From Zetaproteobacteria bacterium (GTDB taxonomy: Bacteria; Pseudomonadota; Zetaproteobacteria; Mariprofundales; Mariprofundaceae), in contig JAJRTX010000220.1 in NCBI GenBank assembly GCA_021545665.1, positions 1-6,698 of the forward strand: DNA of 6,698 nucleotides. The letters run 5' to 3'. This document shows positions 1-6,096 of this stretch, piece after piece (positions within the stretch are counted from its first letter, which is position 1; every line of letters starts with the position of its first letter). Under the pieces are notes generated by a model, which was not told the origin of the DNA, did not search any database, and saw nothing but the letters and a program-made list of their open reading frames with translations. A program made the position numbers and the translations under genes.

Positions 1-171
1 ATCAATGACGACATTCACATCATCGCCCAGCACCTTTCGTTCTATGATATCCCGAGTCAGCCCATATAAAGCTGCAAGTGTGTTCGATGGAACTGCCGAG
101 CGGTACCATTGTATAACATAGCCATCATCATCATAATGAGAGGGTTTAATCAGGACTACGCGAAACTGCAT
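1..171 (-). CDS. Probable B12-binding radical SAM protein (N-terminal part, runs off the left edge)
   Basis: This reading frame starts with ATG at 171-169 and stays open for 57 codons to the window edge, so only the N-terminus is seen. An AAGGAG ribosome-binding site lies 6 bases upstream of the ATG, which supports the start. The peptide begins MQFRVVLIKPSHYDDDGY and continues with WYRSAVPSNTLAALYGLT. A beta strand followed by an IKPS turn and an SNTLAALYGL helix is, from memory, the usual opening of the cobalamin-binding domain in B12-dependent radical SAM proteins of unknown substrate. The CxxxCxxC iron-sulfur motif would lie outside the window, so the radical SAM assignment is by family resemblance only. 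It lies 87 bases downstream of the membrane protein gene on the same strand and may be cotranscribed with it. Confidence 0.6.
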   Translation of the reverse strand, partial: MQFRVVLIKPSHYDDDGYVIQWYRSAVPSNTLAALYGLTRDIIERKVLGDDVNVVID

Positions 172-204
172 TGATTCTCCTTTTCATCATTCACTTAACC
201 CGCA

Positions 205-218
205 TTATTCATGAATAA
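205..218. repeat. 14-bp perfect palindrome TTATTCATGAATAA upstream of the radical SAM gene
   Basis: The sequence equals its own reverse complement over all 14 bases. It sits 34 bases upstream of the start codon at 171, in an AT-rich spacer between two minus-strand genes. The position suits an operator, but no regulator can be named and a chance palindrome in AT-rich DNA is possible. Confidence 0.4.
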
Positions 219-258
219 CACATAAAACAAACCTCTTTAAACAAAACAGGGATCAAGA

Positions 259-822
259 TCAATCCTCACCCGGAAAAGTCTGGACAGAAATAGCTCCGGC
301 CCATTGCAACCAGCGCAATTGTGCTCCCAGTTCTGTATCATCACCCTGTAAGATCATCACAAAACTGCCATCTTTGATAGCCTGTTCCAGTTGCTGCAAA
401 TCTTTTTCCGGTACGCCAAAACGATGCAACACCACCAACACCTCGGATAGCAGCGCCACCACGGCCATCGTACCGGCACCGGCTACAGCAGCAGCTATGG
501 CCTCAACTATCGGCCCGATAACAAAAAGCACCCCCAGGCCCGGTATGGCAAAGGCTCCGGCGGTTCCACCCAATAGACTCCACAGGCCGCCCCAGACTGC
601 CCCCTGTTTCCCCCATGCTTTCATGCGATCCAATGTTGTCGAATGATAAACACCCAGAATATCATCGCCGCTTACCACACCCTTGCCCAGCAGGGAGATC
701 CTATCGGCAGGATAATCATTCTCGATTAATCGCCCGATTGCTCGCTCAGCCTTTTCCCTGCCTTTAAATACCGCCACCAGCAGATGTTGCTTAAAATAAG
801 CTTCTTCATTCATAAGTGACAT
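259..822 (-). CDS. Membrane protein with general-stress-protein-like N-terminal domain, function unknown
   Basis: The product has 187 residues. Residues about 14-46 (LLVAVFKGREKAERAIGRL, then NDYPADRISLL) resemble the alpha/beta domain of general stress protein 17M-like and DUF1269-like proteins, which typically open with AVFxxREEAExAV and later F/YPxDxISLL. Residues about 72-132 are very hydrophobic and rich in glycine and alanine (GGLWSLLGGTAGAFAIPGLG, then GPIVEAIAAAVAGAG), like a glycine-zipper membrane hairpin. A soluble, acidic C-terminal segment follows, ending FPGED. No catalytic motif is visible. An alternative ATG at 813 would remove three residues; neither start has a good ribosome-binding site. 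The gene lies 95 bases downstream of the phosphofructokinase gene but is separated from it by a strong terminator, so it probably has its own promoter. A role in stress or envelope homeostasis is inference only. Confidence 0.7.
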   Translation of the reverse strand: MSLMNEEAYFKQHLLVAVFKGREKAERAIGRLIENDYPADRISLLGKGVVSGDDILGVYHSTTLDRMKAWGKQGAVWGGLWSLLGGTAGAFAIPGLGVLFVIGPIVEAIAAAVAGAGTMAVVALLSEVLVVLHRFGVPEKDLQQLEQAIKDGSFVMILQGDDTELGAQLRWLQWAGAISVQTFPGED

Positions 823-851
823 AATAATAGCATATAAACGCTTCGGGATGC

Positions 852-887
852 AAAAAATTTAAAAAGGGCCGCCTCCCGGCAGCCTTT
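852..887 (-). terminator. Intrinsic terminator of the phosphofructokinase gene
   Basis: On the minus strand a 7-bp GC-rich stem (GGCTGCC paired with GGCGGCC, one G-U pair) closes a GGGA loop. The stem extends by three A-T pairs past one bulged C and runs into a T-rich tract (CTTTTTAAATTTTTT). It starts about 30 bases after the phosphofructokinase stop codon and ends before the downstream membrane protein gene. Confidence 0.85.
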
Positions 888-917
888 CCAATATAGCAGT
901 ATGATCAGGACACTACA

Positions 918-2108
918 CTAGAACAATGTGCCAACCTTCGGCAATTCGCCCACCAGCGGGCTGACATAATCCAGCCATGCCCGGGTAACATCGTTACCGG
1001 CATCATTGATGTATTCATCTTTCATTTTCGTTGCCTCGCGCGCCACAGATGAAAGCGGAGTGATGAAGCATTCACTGGCGTAAGGATCACTGGAAAGCCT
1101 CCGTATAGCTACCGAACCGGGCTCGGCATGATTGACCGCATGATTGACGCCAAATTGACCCACCAAACGTGCTTCTCTGGTATCTACCTCGGAAATAATA
1201 GTTGGAAAACTGCGCTGCAAATAGCCGAAGGTATCGGCACGCACACGCACACGCACACTTTCACCTGCATAAGCTTCTTTTACTTTAGCTGAAAGAAAAT
1301 CACCAAGAGCACCTGAACCGGAAAGCTGTAAATTGCCGTGACTATCCCGTTCGCCGGTAGTCATCACCGGGTTTCCATCGGCATCAGTAATGCCTTCAGA
1401 TACTGCGATCAGACAGCGCCCATGTTTCTCTACTGTTGCCTTCACATCAGCCTGAAACTGCGCCACATCAAAAGTACGCTCTGGTAGATAAATCAGATGC
1501 GGGCCACTGCCTTCACCGTGGCGCGCTAATGCAGATGCAGCGGTTAGAAAACCGGCATCACGACCCATCACTATATTGATTTTGATACCGGAAAGAGCGG
1601 CGTTATCGCGGTCATCACCCATAAATGCCAGTGCCACAAAACGGGCCGCCGAGGCATAACCCGGACAATGATCGGTGACTTTCAGATCATTATCAATCGT
1701 TTTGGGAATATGGATAGTACAGAAATCGTAATCGGCCTCTTTGGCCATCTCGGCAATAATATGGGCTGTTTCGGCAGAATCGTTACCGCCGATATAAAAG
1801 AAATAGCGTACATCATGCTTTTTAAACACTTCAAACACGCGTTCACACTCTGCCCTGCCCGGTTTGAGCCGCACCGAACCCAGCCCTGCAGCAGGCGTTG
1901 CAGCCAGAATCTCCAGCTCAACATCACTCTGTGTAGTCAGATCAATAAAATCCTCTTTCATAATACCGGCAATGCCATGTTTGGCGCCCAGAATGCCGGT
2001 TATGTCTGCTTGCTTCCGCGCCGCCAGTACAGCGCCAACCAGCGACTGATTGATCACTGCTGTCGGCCCGCCGGATTGACCGATGACCATCTTACCTTTT
2101 AACGCCAT
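918..2108 (-). CDS. pfp: Pyrophosphate-dependent phosphofructokinase (diphosphate--fructose-6-phosphate 1-phosphotransferase)
   Basis: This 396-residue cytosolic enzyme would interconvert fructose-6-phosphate plus PPi with fructose-1,6-bisphosphate plus Pi. Family motifs appear in order: GQSGGPTAVIN (10-20) in the phosphate-donor loop, GGNDS (107-111), PKTIDND (135-141) with the catalytic Asp139, MGRDAGFLTA (181-190), PE (209-210), and FGYLQRS (294-300) for substrate phosphate binding. Asp110 and Lys136 replace the two glycines that ATP-dependent enzymes carry at these places (GGDG and PGTIDND), which is the accepted signature of pyrophosphate specificity. Asn109 stands where most members have Asp. 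A GGAGG ribosome-binding site lies 7 bases before the ATG. The 3' end has an intrinsic terminator, and candidate promoter elements lie in the spacer upstream. Related enzymes in methylotrophs and autotrophs also use sedoheptulose phosphates; whether this one does is open. Confidence 0.92.
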   Translation of the reverse strand: MALKGKMVIGQSGGPTAVINQSLVGAVLAARKQADITGILGAKHGIAGIMKEDFIDLTTQSDVELEILAATPAAGLGSVRLKPGRAECERVFEVFKKHDVRYFFYIGGNDSAETAHIIAEMAKEADYDFCTIHIPKTIDNDLKVTDHCPGYASAARFVALAFMGDDRDNAALSGIKINIVMGRDAGFLTAASALARHGEGSGPHLIYLPERTFDVAQFQADVKATVEKHGRCLIAVSEGITDADGNPVMTTGERDSHGNLQLSGSGALGDFLSAKVKEAYAGESVRVRVRADTFGYLQRSFPTIISEVDTREARLVGQFGVNHAVNHAEPGSVAIRRLSSDPYASECFITPLSSVAREATKMKDEYINDAGNDVTRAWLDYVSPLVGELPKVGTLF

Positions 2109-2203
2109 GATAAAACCTCCAGAAAAGTGCGATGTATGCTAACGCGTTTCAGATTCATCGCATCATTGGATTACAGGGACTCCTCTATTTTCCTGTTCCC
2201 ATA

Positions 2204-2262
2204 ATGCTGAAATATTCCCTGCCTGAATCAGATTGGAAAATGTCAGCATGCTTAGGGAATAT
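2204..2262. repeat. Two interleaved inverted repeats upstream of pfp
   Basis: ATATTCCCT (2212-2220) is the exact reverse complement of AGGGAATAT (2254-2262). ATGCTGA (2204-2210) is the reverse complement of TCAGCAT (2243-2249). The arms are ordered A-B-A'-B', so the pairings cross: they could form a pseudoknot or alternative structures in RNA, or be paired protein sites in DNA. The outer right arm overlaps the best candidate -10 box for pfp. A 9-bp repeat of this kind could occur by chance in a spacer of this size. Confidence 0.35.
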
Positions 2263-2263
2263 A
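2258..2263 (-). promoter_or_regulatory. Candidate -10 box for pfp
   Basis: On the minus strand the hexamer TATATT matches the sigma-70 consensus at five of six positions. The expected -35 site, 17 bases upstream, is poor (ATAAAC). It would give a leader of about 140 bases before the pfp ATG. This is a weak, sequence-only prediction. Confidence 0.25.
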
Positions 2264-2301
2264 ACCTCTGGCTGCTACAGGTTTATTTAAGGAAGCGCTG
2301 A

Positions 2302-2317
2302 ATCAATCCGGTTTGAT
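2302..2317. repeat. Imperfect palindrome ATCAATCCGGTTTGAT
   Basis: Fourteen of 16 positions are symmetric about a central CCGG. It lies in the 277-base spacer (2109-2385) between the HD-GYP gene remnant and pfp, about 190 bases upstream of the pfp start. It resembles an operator in form, but no regulator can be assigned. Apart from this element, the interleaved repeats and the candidate -10 box, I see no gene in this spacer and no clear terminator for the regulator gene. Confidence 0.25.
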
Positions 2318-2385
2318 AAGACTGTAAGGCAAAAAAGGTGAGTTAAAGGCGAAAGCCGCATGCAATATTTGTTCGTTCTGAGCAA

Positions 2386-2721
2386 TTAACTCTTAAAGCT
2401 GAATTTATTTTCTCGGAACAAGCTCAGGCAGGCATCCACGACGGCAGGCTCAAACCACTCCCCACAATGCACTGTGATTTCCTTCAGCGCCACATCGATA
2501 CCCAGAGATGGACGGTAGGGACGATGGCTGCTGATTGCCTCAACAACATCGGCTACAGCCACAATTTTTGCTTCCAGACATATTTTATCGCCCTTTAGTC
2601 CCTGCGGATAGCCTGTGCCATCCAGCCGTTCATGATGCTGGTATGCAACATCCGCAATAGGCCATGGGAACTCTACATCTTTCAGGATATCGTAGCCAAC
2701 CTGACAATGGCTTTTAACGAG
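2386..2721 (-). pseudogene. Orphaned C-terminal part of the HD-GYP domain, in frame after a premature TAA
   Basis: Directly after the TAA at 2724-2722 the same frame stays open for 111 codons to a natural TAA at 2388-2386. It encodes exactly the missing half of the HD-GYP domain: LVKSHCQVGYDIL, then QHHERLDGTGYP (the GYP signature), then AKIVAVADVVEA and SSHRPYRP, ending FSFKS. Numbered through the stop as residue 376, the expected metal ligands His381, His405, His406 and Asp434 are all present. The tail has no ATG, GTG or TTG near its beginning and no ribosome-binding site, so it is unlikely to be translated alone. It would be made only by readthrough of the stop, or if the stop is a sequence error. 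Confidence 0.85.
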
Positions 2722-3849
2722 TTAAAATTCTATTTCAGACAATTTAGACGGCTTGCTCAATATCTCGGCAGGCAGGTGGATTTTGCCGATATCGTGAATG
2801 GTGGCAGCCATCCGGAGACCGTCAACCCAATCTGCATCCAGCTCCATTTTCTGAGCGATTCTGAGGGCAAGTTGCGCCACCTGCTGCTGGTGACTTCCTG
2901 TATATGGATCACGTGCTTCCACTGCTTTGGATACCGCCACAATGGTGCCGATAAGGCTTGCCTTTAATGATTGTTCAGCCGTCTTGCGTTCGGTGATATC
3001 AAAAATTATGGCTACGAACACTTTTCTGGACTCAAGTGTTGATAACTGAAGGTGAATCTCAACGGGATAAAACGACCTGTCTTTTCGTCGATGAACCGCC
3101 GTAATTTGAAGCTTTTCCTTTTCACCTGTCATAAGGGGCTTAAGCAGCTTTTCAAATGATGTCTTTGTAAATTCCGGTTTCAGATCCAGTGGCGTAAGGT
3201 TGCGTAGCTCATCCAGCGTATATCCCAGATTCATTCTGGCACCACGGTTCACCTGAATAAAGGCCATAGTTTCGGCATCAAAAATGTAAATTTCATTCAG
3301 GGACTCTTCAAGAATTTTGTTAAGACCTTCTACTCTTTCCTCAGCCTGTTTACGATCTCTGATTTCTCCTTCCAACATTTCTACTTGCTTTGCGAGCTGT
3401 TGAACCAGCGCATCCTCATGCATTTGCGTCAACTCATCCGCATTTTTAATCGACACGACCGGCACAGAGAGCTTATGACCCTGATATCTGCTGGTAACTC
3501 TTTCAATCTCCTGTAAAAGCTGATCCGGTTCCACAGGTCTTCTTAAGTATGCAGATGCACCCAGAGCCTGAGCCAGCTTCTCATGTTCAGGATTCAGATA
3601 AACGCCCGTATAAAAAATGAAGGGGATATTATGCAGGGTCGCATCTTCCTTTATTGTGCGGCAGAGCGTGAAACCATCCATCTCCGGCATGAGAATATCG
3701 GAAATTACTATATCCGGTGGAAAATGAACGGCCATTCTCATAGCCTCTTTTCCATTGATTGCAACGTCTACGGTATATCCCGCGCTTTCCAGTATGGTTT
3801 CCAGAAGCTCCCGCAGATCATCATTGTCATCTACAATAAGACATTTCAT
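2722..3849 (-). CDS. Response regulator REC-PAS-HD-GYP (c-di-GMP phosphodiesterase type), truncated by an in-frame stop
   Basis: The translated part has 375 residues. A receiver domain covers about 1-118, with the acidic pair Asp7-Asp8, phosphoacceptor Asp51 in SDILMPEMDG, and Thr81. The usually invariant receiver lysine is Arg104 (LRRPVEP). A predicted coiled coil follows at about 145-180, then a PAS domain at about 180-290 ending FDITERKTAEQ. The start of an HD-GYP domain runs from about 295, with Glu311 (VEARDPYTGSH), His320 and the His352-Asp353 pair (HDIGKIHLP). Family members hydrolyse cyclic di-GMP in response to phosphorylation. The frame stops at residue 376, inside the conserved SEIEF-x-LVKSH stretch where homologues usually have Glu, so GAA to TAA would be one base change. 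Without the tail the metal site is incomplete and phosphodiesterase activity is not expected. A TAA lies just before the ATG, fixing the start; the ribosome-binding site is weak. No partner histidine kinase lies in the window. Confidence 0.85.
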   Translation of the reverse strand: MKCLIVDDNDDLRELLETILESAGYTVDVAINGKEAMRMAVHFPPDIVISDILMPEMDGFTLCRTIKEDATLHNIPFIFYTGVYLNPEHEKLAQALGASAYLRRPVEPDQLLQEIERVTSRYQGHKLSVPVVSIKNADELTQMHEDALVQQLAKQVEMLEGEIRDRKQAEERVEGLNKILEESLNEIYIFDAETMAFIQVNRGARMNLGYTLDELRNLTPLDLKPEFTKTSFEKLLKPLMTGEKEKLQITAVHRRKDRSFYPVEIHLQLSTLESRKVFVAIIFDITERKTAEQSLKASLIGTIVAVSKAVEARDPYTGSHQQQVAQLALRIAQKMELDADWVDGLRMAATIHDIGKIHLPAEILSKPSKLSEIEF

Positions 3850-4019
3850 GATTTATTCACACTGATCATCCCAGAAGTCTGCCAGATATGCGAGAAAGAG
3901 CGCAGGGGGACTAAATATTTGCATAAAATCTCCCATGATTATTTGACTCTTATTTTAGAGAAAACCAGCAAAAAAGCAAATCCGGCAAGACTATCATATT
4001 TTGATTATTACTTTTTCAT

Positions 4020-4049
4020 TTGCGGTGGCAAACTTGTGTAAATTATAAA
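4020..4049 (+). promoter_or_regulatory. Candidate sigma-70 promoter for the IMPase-family gene
   Basis: TTGCGG at 4020-4025 and TATAAA at 4044-4049 are 18 bases apart. The -10 box matches five of six consensus bases, and the -35 box only the leading TTG. It would give a leader of about 100 bases before the ATG at 4156. Confidence 0.35.
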
Positions 4050-4063
4050 TTCCAGTATTTACA
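4037..4063. repeat. Inverted repeat TGTAAAT-N13-ATTTACA
   Basis: Two exact 7-base arms (4037-4043 and 4057-4063) flank the candidate -10 box TATAAA of the IMPase-family gene. A factor bound here would cover the promoter, so the layout suits a repressor operator. The AT-rich setting makes chance likely enough to keep confidence low. Confidence 0.35.
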
Positions 4064-4155
4064 AATTGCAATCAGGTATTGAGAAGGGTGGGTGGGAAAG
4101 TTAAAAAGATTCTTCATGCATCGCATCATTGAACTGCATCAGATATATTTCGGAC

Positions 4156-4950
4156 ATGAAATCAGATATTACCCTGTCATCCATTACACAGATTCTTGAA
4201 AAAGCCGGGCAGGATATTCTGCTGCCTGCATTTTATTCATCGGTTCAAACTTCCACTAAAGCTGATGGCTCCGTGGTCACAGAAACTGACCTGAACTGCC
4301 AGCGTTTTATTGAAACTGAACTGGCAAGCCTGGATGCTTCGATTGCCTTGCTGGGTGAGGAAATGACTGAAGAGCAGCAGCTGCATAGCCTGAATTGCAG
4401 CCAGGGCAGCTACTGGTGCCTCGATCCGCTGGACGGCACAACCAATTTCTCTACCGCCCTGCCCGCTTTCGCCATTTCACTGGCCCTGATTGAAAACGGC
4501 CAGGTTCAGCTTGCCTGTATTTATGATCCCGTACGACAGGAAACTTTCACAGCTCGGCGAGGCGACGGTGCTTGCTTGAATGGTCGTGTGATTCGGTGTT
4601 CAAATGAAGATCAACTGGCCAATGCAGTCGGTTTTATCGACTTTAAAAGACTTGAGCAAAAAACCGCCAAGAGTATTGCTGCAAAAAAGAGCTACCGCAG
4701 TCAGCGCAATATCGGTACATGCGCACTGGAATGGGCATGGCTGGCGGCCGGCAGGGCTCAGTTTATCATCCATGGAGGTGAGAAAATCTGGGACTTTGCC
4801 GCCGGCAGTTTGATTGCAGAGGAGGCAGGTTGTCTGGTTGGCAATTTTACTGCTGAGCCATTGTTTCCCAGCTGTAGTCTTTCCTCACCCATTCTTGCCA
4901 CCTGCAAGCCCTCGCTACAACGCGAACTACAACATCAACTGATCACCTGA
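4156..4950 (+). CDS. Inositol monophosphatase family protein (Mg-dependent sugar- or inositol-phosphate phosphatase)
   Basis: The product has 264 residues from the ATG at 4156. A longer reading from TTG at 4129 would add nine residues, but those do not look like family sequence. Neither start has a strong ribosome-binding site. Metal-binding motifs are complete: KADGSVVTETD (about 35-45), GEE (67-69), DPLDGTTNF (90-98) and WDFAAGSLIAEEAG (212-225). The expected ligands are therefore Glu68, Asp90, Asp93 and Asp213, a spacing almost identical to animal inositol monophosphatase. DGTTNF suits the SuhB/inositol monophosphatase group better than CysQ, which normally has DGTKEF. Substrate cannot be read from sequence: inositol-1-phosphate, histidinol phosphate or a sugar bisphosphate are all possible. 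Its place just before glpX hints at sugar-phosphate metabolism, but the 127-base gap with a possible promoter makes coregulation unsure. Confidence 0.85.
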   Translation: MKSDITLSSITQILEKAGQDILLPAFYSSVQTSTKADGSVVTETDLNCQRFIETELASLDASIALLGEEMTEEQQLHSLNCSQGSYWCLDPLDGTTNFSTALPAFAISLALIENGQVQLACIYDPVRQETFTARRGDGACLNGRVIRCSNEDQLANAVGFIDFKRLEQKTAKSIAAKKSYRSQRNIGTCALEWAWLAAGRAQFIIHGGEKIWDFAAGSLIAEEAGCLVGNFTAEPLFPSCSLSSPILATCKPSLQRELQHQLIT

Positions 4951-4976
4951 ACTATTTTAAAGTAAAGGTTTTTTTT
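4951..4976 (+). terminator. Possible weak terminator after the IMPase-family gene
   Basis: A run of eight T at 4969-4976 follows the stop codon by 18 bases. Only weak AT-rich pairing (for example ACT with AGT around TTTTAAA) precedes it, so it lacks a proper GC stem. It may cause partial termination at most. Confidence 0.2.
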
Positions 4977-4993
4977 AAACATATCTTTCAAAG

Positions 4994-5022
4994 TCGCATT
5001 TTCATGTTAATTCCTCTAGTAT
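4994..5022 (+). promoter_or_regulatory. Candidate promoter for glpX
   Basis: TCGCAT (4994-4999) and TAGTAT (5017-5022) are 17 bases apart. The -10 matches four of six consensus bases and the -35 is poor. A start near 5029 would leave a leader of about 50 bases before the glpX ribosome-binding site and ATG. Confidence 0.25.
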
Positions 5023-5077
5023 GCGGCTCCGAAAAAAACTGGTATTTCATTATTAATGCATCCAAAAAGGGGAAAAT

Positions 5078-6031
5078 ATGGGCAACGTTTGTGACCTGAA
5101 AATTGATTTAGTAGAAGTGTGCGAGGCGGCAGCCCGCGCCTGTGCACCGTTTGTTGGCTCCGGTCAGAAGGATGAAGGTGATGGCCTGGCTGTTGATGCC
5201 ATGCGCAAACGTATCAATCAGGTAAAAATGAAGGGTATGATCGTCATTGGTGAAGGTGCCAAGGATGAAGCTCCCGCCCTCTATGATGATGAACCCGTGG
5301 GCACTGGTGAAGGAATCGGCGTTGATATCGCAGTGGACCCGATTGAGGGCACAAACCTTTTCGCCAAAGATGCTGCGGGCTCCATTGTAACGTTGGCAGC
5401 AGCTCCTGCAGGCAGCATGTACCGTCCCGGTTCATGTTTTTATATGGAAAAACAAGTTTATCCAAAAGCAGCTCGTGGAAAGATTGATCCGGAAGCGCCT
5501 GTTGCAATTCGTCTGGATCAGCTTGCCAAGGCATTGGGCAAAACTGTTGCCGAAATCACCGTGTTTGTGTTGGATAAACCTCGTCATCAGGATTTGCTGA
5601 AAGAAATTTATGGTTGTGGCGCAAAAGTTCGTCTGGCAACAGATGGTGATGTAAATGGTGCGATTCAGGCCGTATTGAATATGGGCTCTGATGCCCTGTT
5701 TGGCATTGGTGGAACACCGGAAGGCATCGTCACGGCCTGTGCAGCCCGCGCCATGGGTGCGGAGATGTTTGGTCGCATGGCACCACAAAAGGACTTTGAA
5801 ATTGAATTGTGCAAACAGGAGAACATTGATACCAAACGTTTTATTTCACGTGACGAGTTGGTCACTTCTGATGACTGCATGTTTATTGCTACAGGATTGA
5901 CCAGCGGTGAATACGTGCATCATGTCAAATTCGGATCCGATGCCGATGGTTGCCATATGACCACTGACACCGTTGTTCTGTCCGGTTCGGTGGGCAACAT
6001 TCGTCGTGTACAAACCACGCTGCATGTTTAA
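5078..6031 (+). CDS. glpX: Fructose-1,6-bisphosphatase class II (GlpX)
   Basis: This 317-residue cytosolic enzyme hydrolyses fructose-1,6-bisphosphate to fructose-6-phosphate, and in several autotrophs also sedoheptulose-1,7-bisphosphate. Family motifs are intact: GDGLAVDAMR (34-43), VIGEGAKDEAP (56-66), DIAVDPIEGTN (83-93), VLDKPRH (164-170), DGDV (189-192) and IGGTPEG (210-216). Asp35, Glu59, Asp87, Glu90 and Glu215 line up with the metal and catalytic residues known from E. coli GlpX. It ends with the usual C-terminal IRR (308-310), a little shorter than the E. coli enzyme (336 residues). AGGGGA lies 4 bases upstream of the ATG, the same ribosome-binding site as for the next gene. Transketolase follows after 135 bases on the same strand, the normal pairing for the Calvin cycle or gluconeogenesis. 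It opposes the pyrophosphate phosphofructokinase encoded about 3 kb away. Confidence 0.95.
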   Translation: MGNVCDLKIDLVEVCEAAARACAPFVGSGQKDEGDGLAVDAMRKRINQVKMKGMIVIGEGAKDEAPALYDDEPVGTGEGIGVDIAVDPIEGTNLFAKDAAGSIVTLAAAPAGSMYRPGSCFYMEKQVYPKAARGKIDPEAPVAIRLDQLAKALGKTVAEITVFVLDKPRHQDLLKEIYGCGAKVRLATDGDVNGAIQAVLNMGSDALFGIGGTPEGIVTACAARAMGAEMFGRMAPQKDFEIELCKQENIDTKRFISRDELVTSDDCMFIATGLTSGEYVHHVKFGSDADGCHMTTDTVVLSGSVGNIRRVQTTLHV

Positions 6032-6034
6032 TCA

Positions 6035-6053
6035 TTAAGCATTATTTGCTTAA
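6035..6053 (+). repeat. Hairpin TTAAGCA-TTATT-TGCTTAA just after glpX
   Basis: A perfect 7-bp stem with a 5-base loop begins 4 bases after the glpX stop codon. No T-run follows, so it is not a standard intrinsic terminator. It may protect the 3' end of the glpX mRNA or attenuate readthrough into transketolase. A second AT-only inverted repeat, AAATAT-ATAA-ATATTT, follows at 6059-6074. Confidence 0.5.
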
Positions 6054-6096
6054 CTGAAAAATATATAAATATTTCTTATGGAAAAGATAATAACTA

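Larger units (their letters stand above)
3850..4155. other. Divergent intergenic region between the HD-GYP regulator and the IMPase-family gene
   Basis: This 306-base AT-rich spacer must hold the promoters of both flanking genes. It contains the candidate plus-strand promoter and the TGTAAAT dyad listed separately, and a small hairpin TTTGC-GGTG-GCAAA at 4019-4032. No convincing minus-strand promoter for the regulator is visible. I see no supported small gene here: an open frame that enters from inside the regulator gene (3583-4041, plus strand) looks like an antisense shadow. Confidence 0.6.

Noticed and set aside
1668..2102. 144-codon plus-strand open frame antisense to pfp
   Set aside because: It lies wholly inside the well-supported phosphofructokinase gene and has no family-like sequence.
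2204..2290. 28-codon plus-strand open frame in the pfp upstream spacer
   Set aside because: It has no ribosome-binding site, no recognisable sequence, and a length expected by chance.
2722..2724. Frameshift or stop-codon recoding such as selenocysteine as the cause of the split regulator
   Set aside because: The tail continues in exactly the same frame, so no frameshift is needed. The codon is TAA, not the TGA used for selenocysteine, and no recoding hairpin is evident.
2632..2967. 111-codon plus-strand open frame antisense to the HD-GYP domain, across the premature stop
   Set aside because: The opposite strand encodes clearly recognisable HD-GYP sequence on both sides of the stop, and the plus-strand peptide has no recognisable feature.
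3583..4041. 152-codon open frame on the plus strand across the 5' end of the regulator gene
   Set aside because: Most of it is antisense to the receiver-domain coding sequence, its peptide looks like no family, and it has no ribosome-binding site. It is a shadow frame.
2156..4131. 13-base direct repeat CATCGCATCATTG at 2156-2168 and 4119-4131
   Set aside because: One exact 13-base match is roughly expected by chance in a window this long, and no flanking similarity or mobile-element structure extends it.
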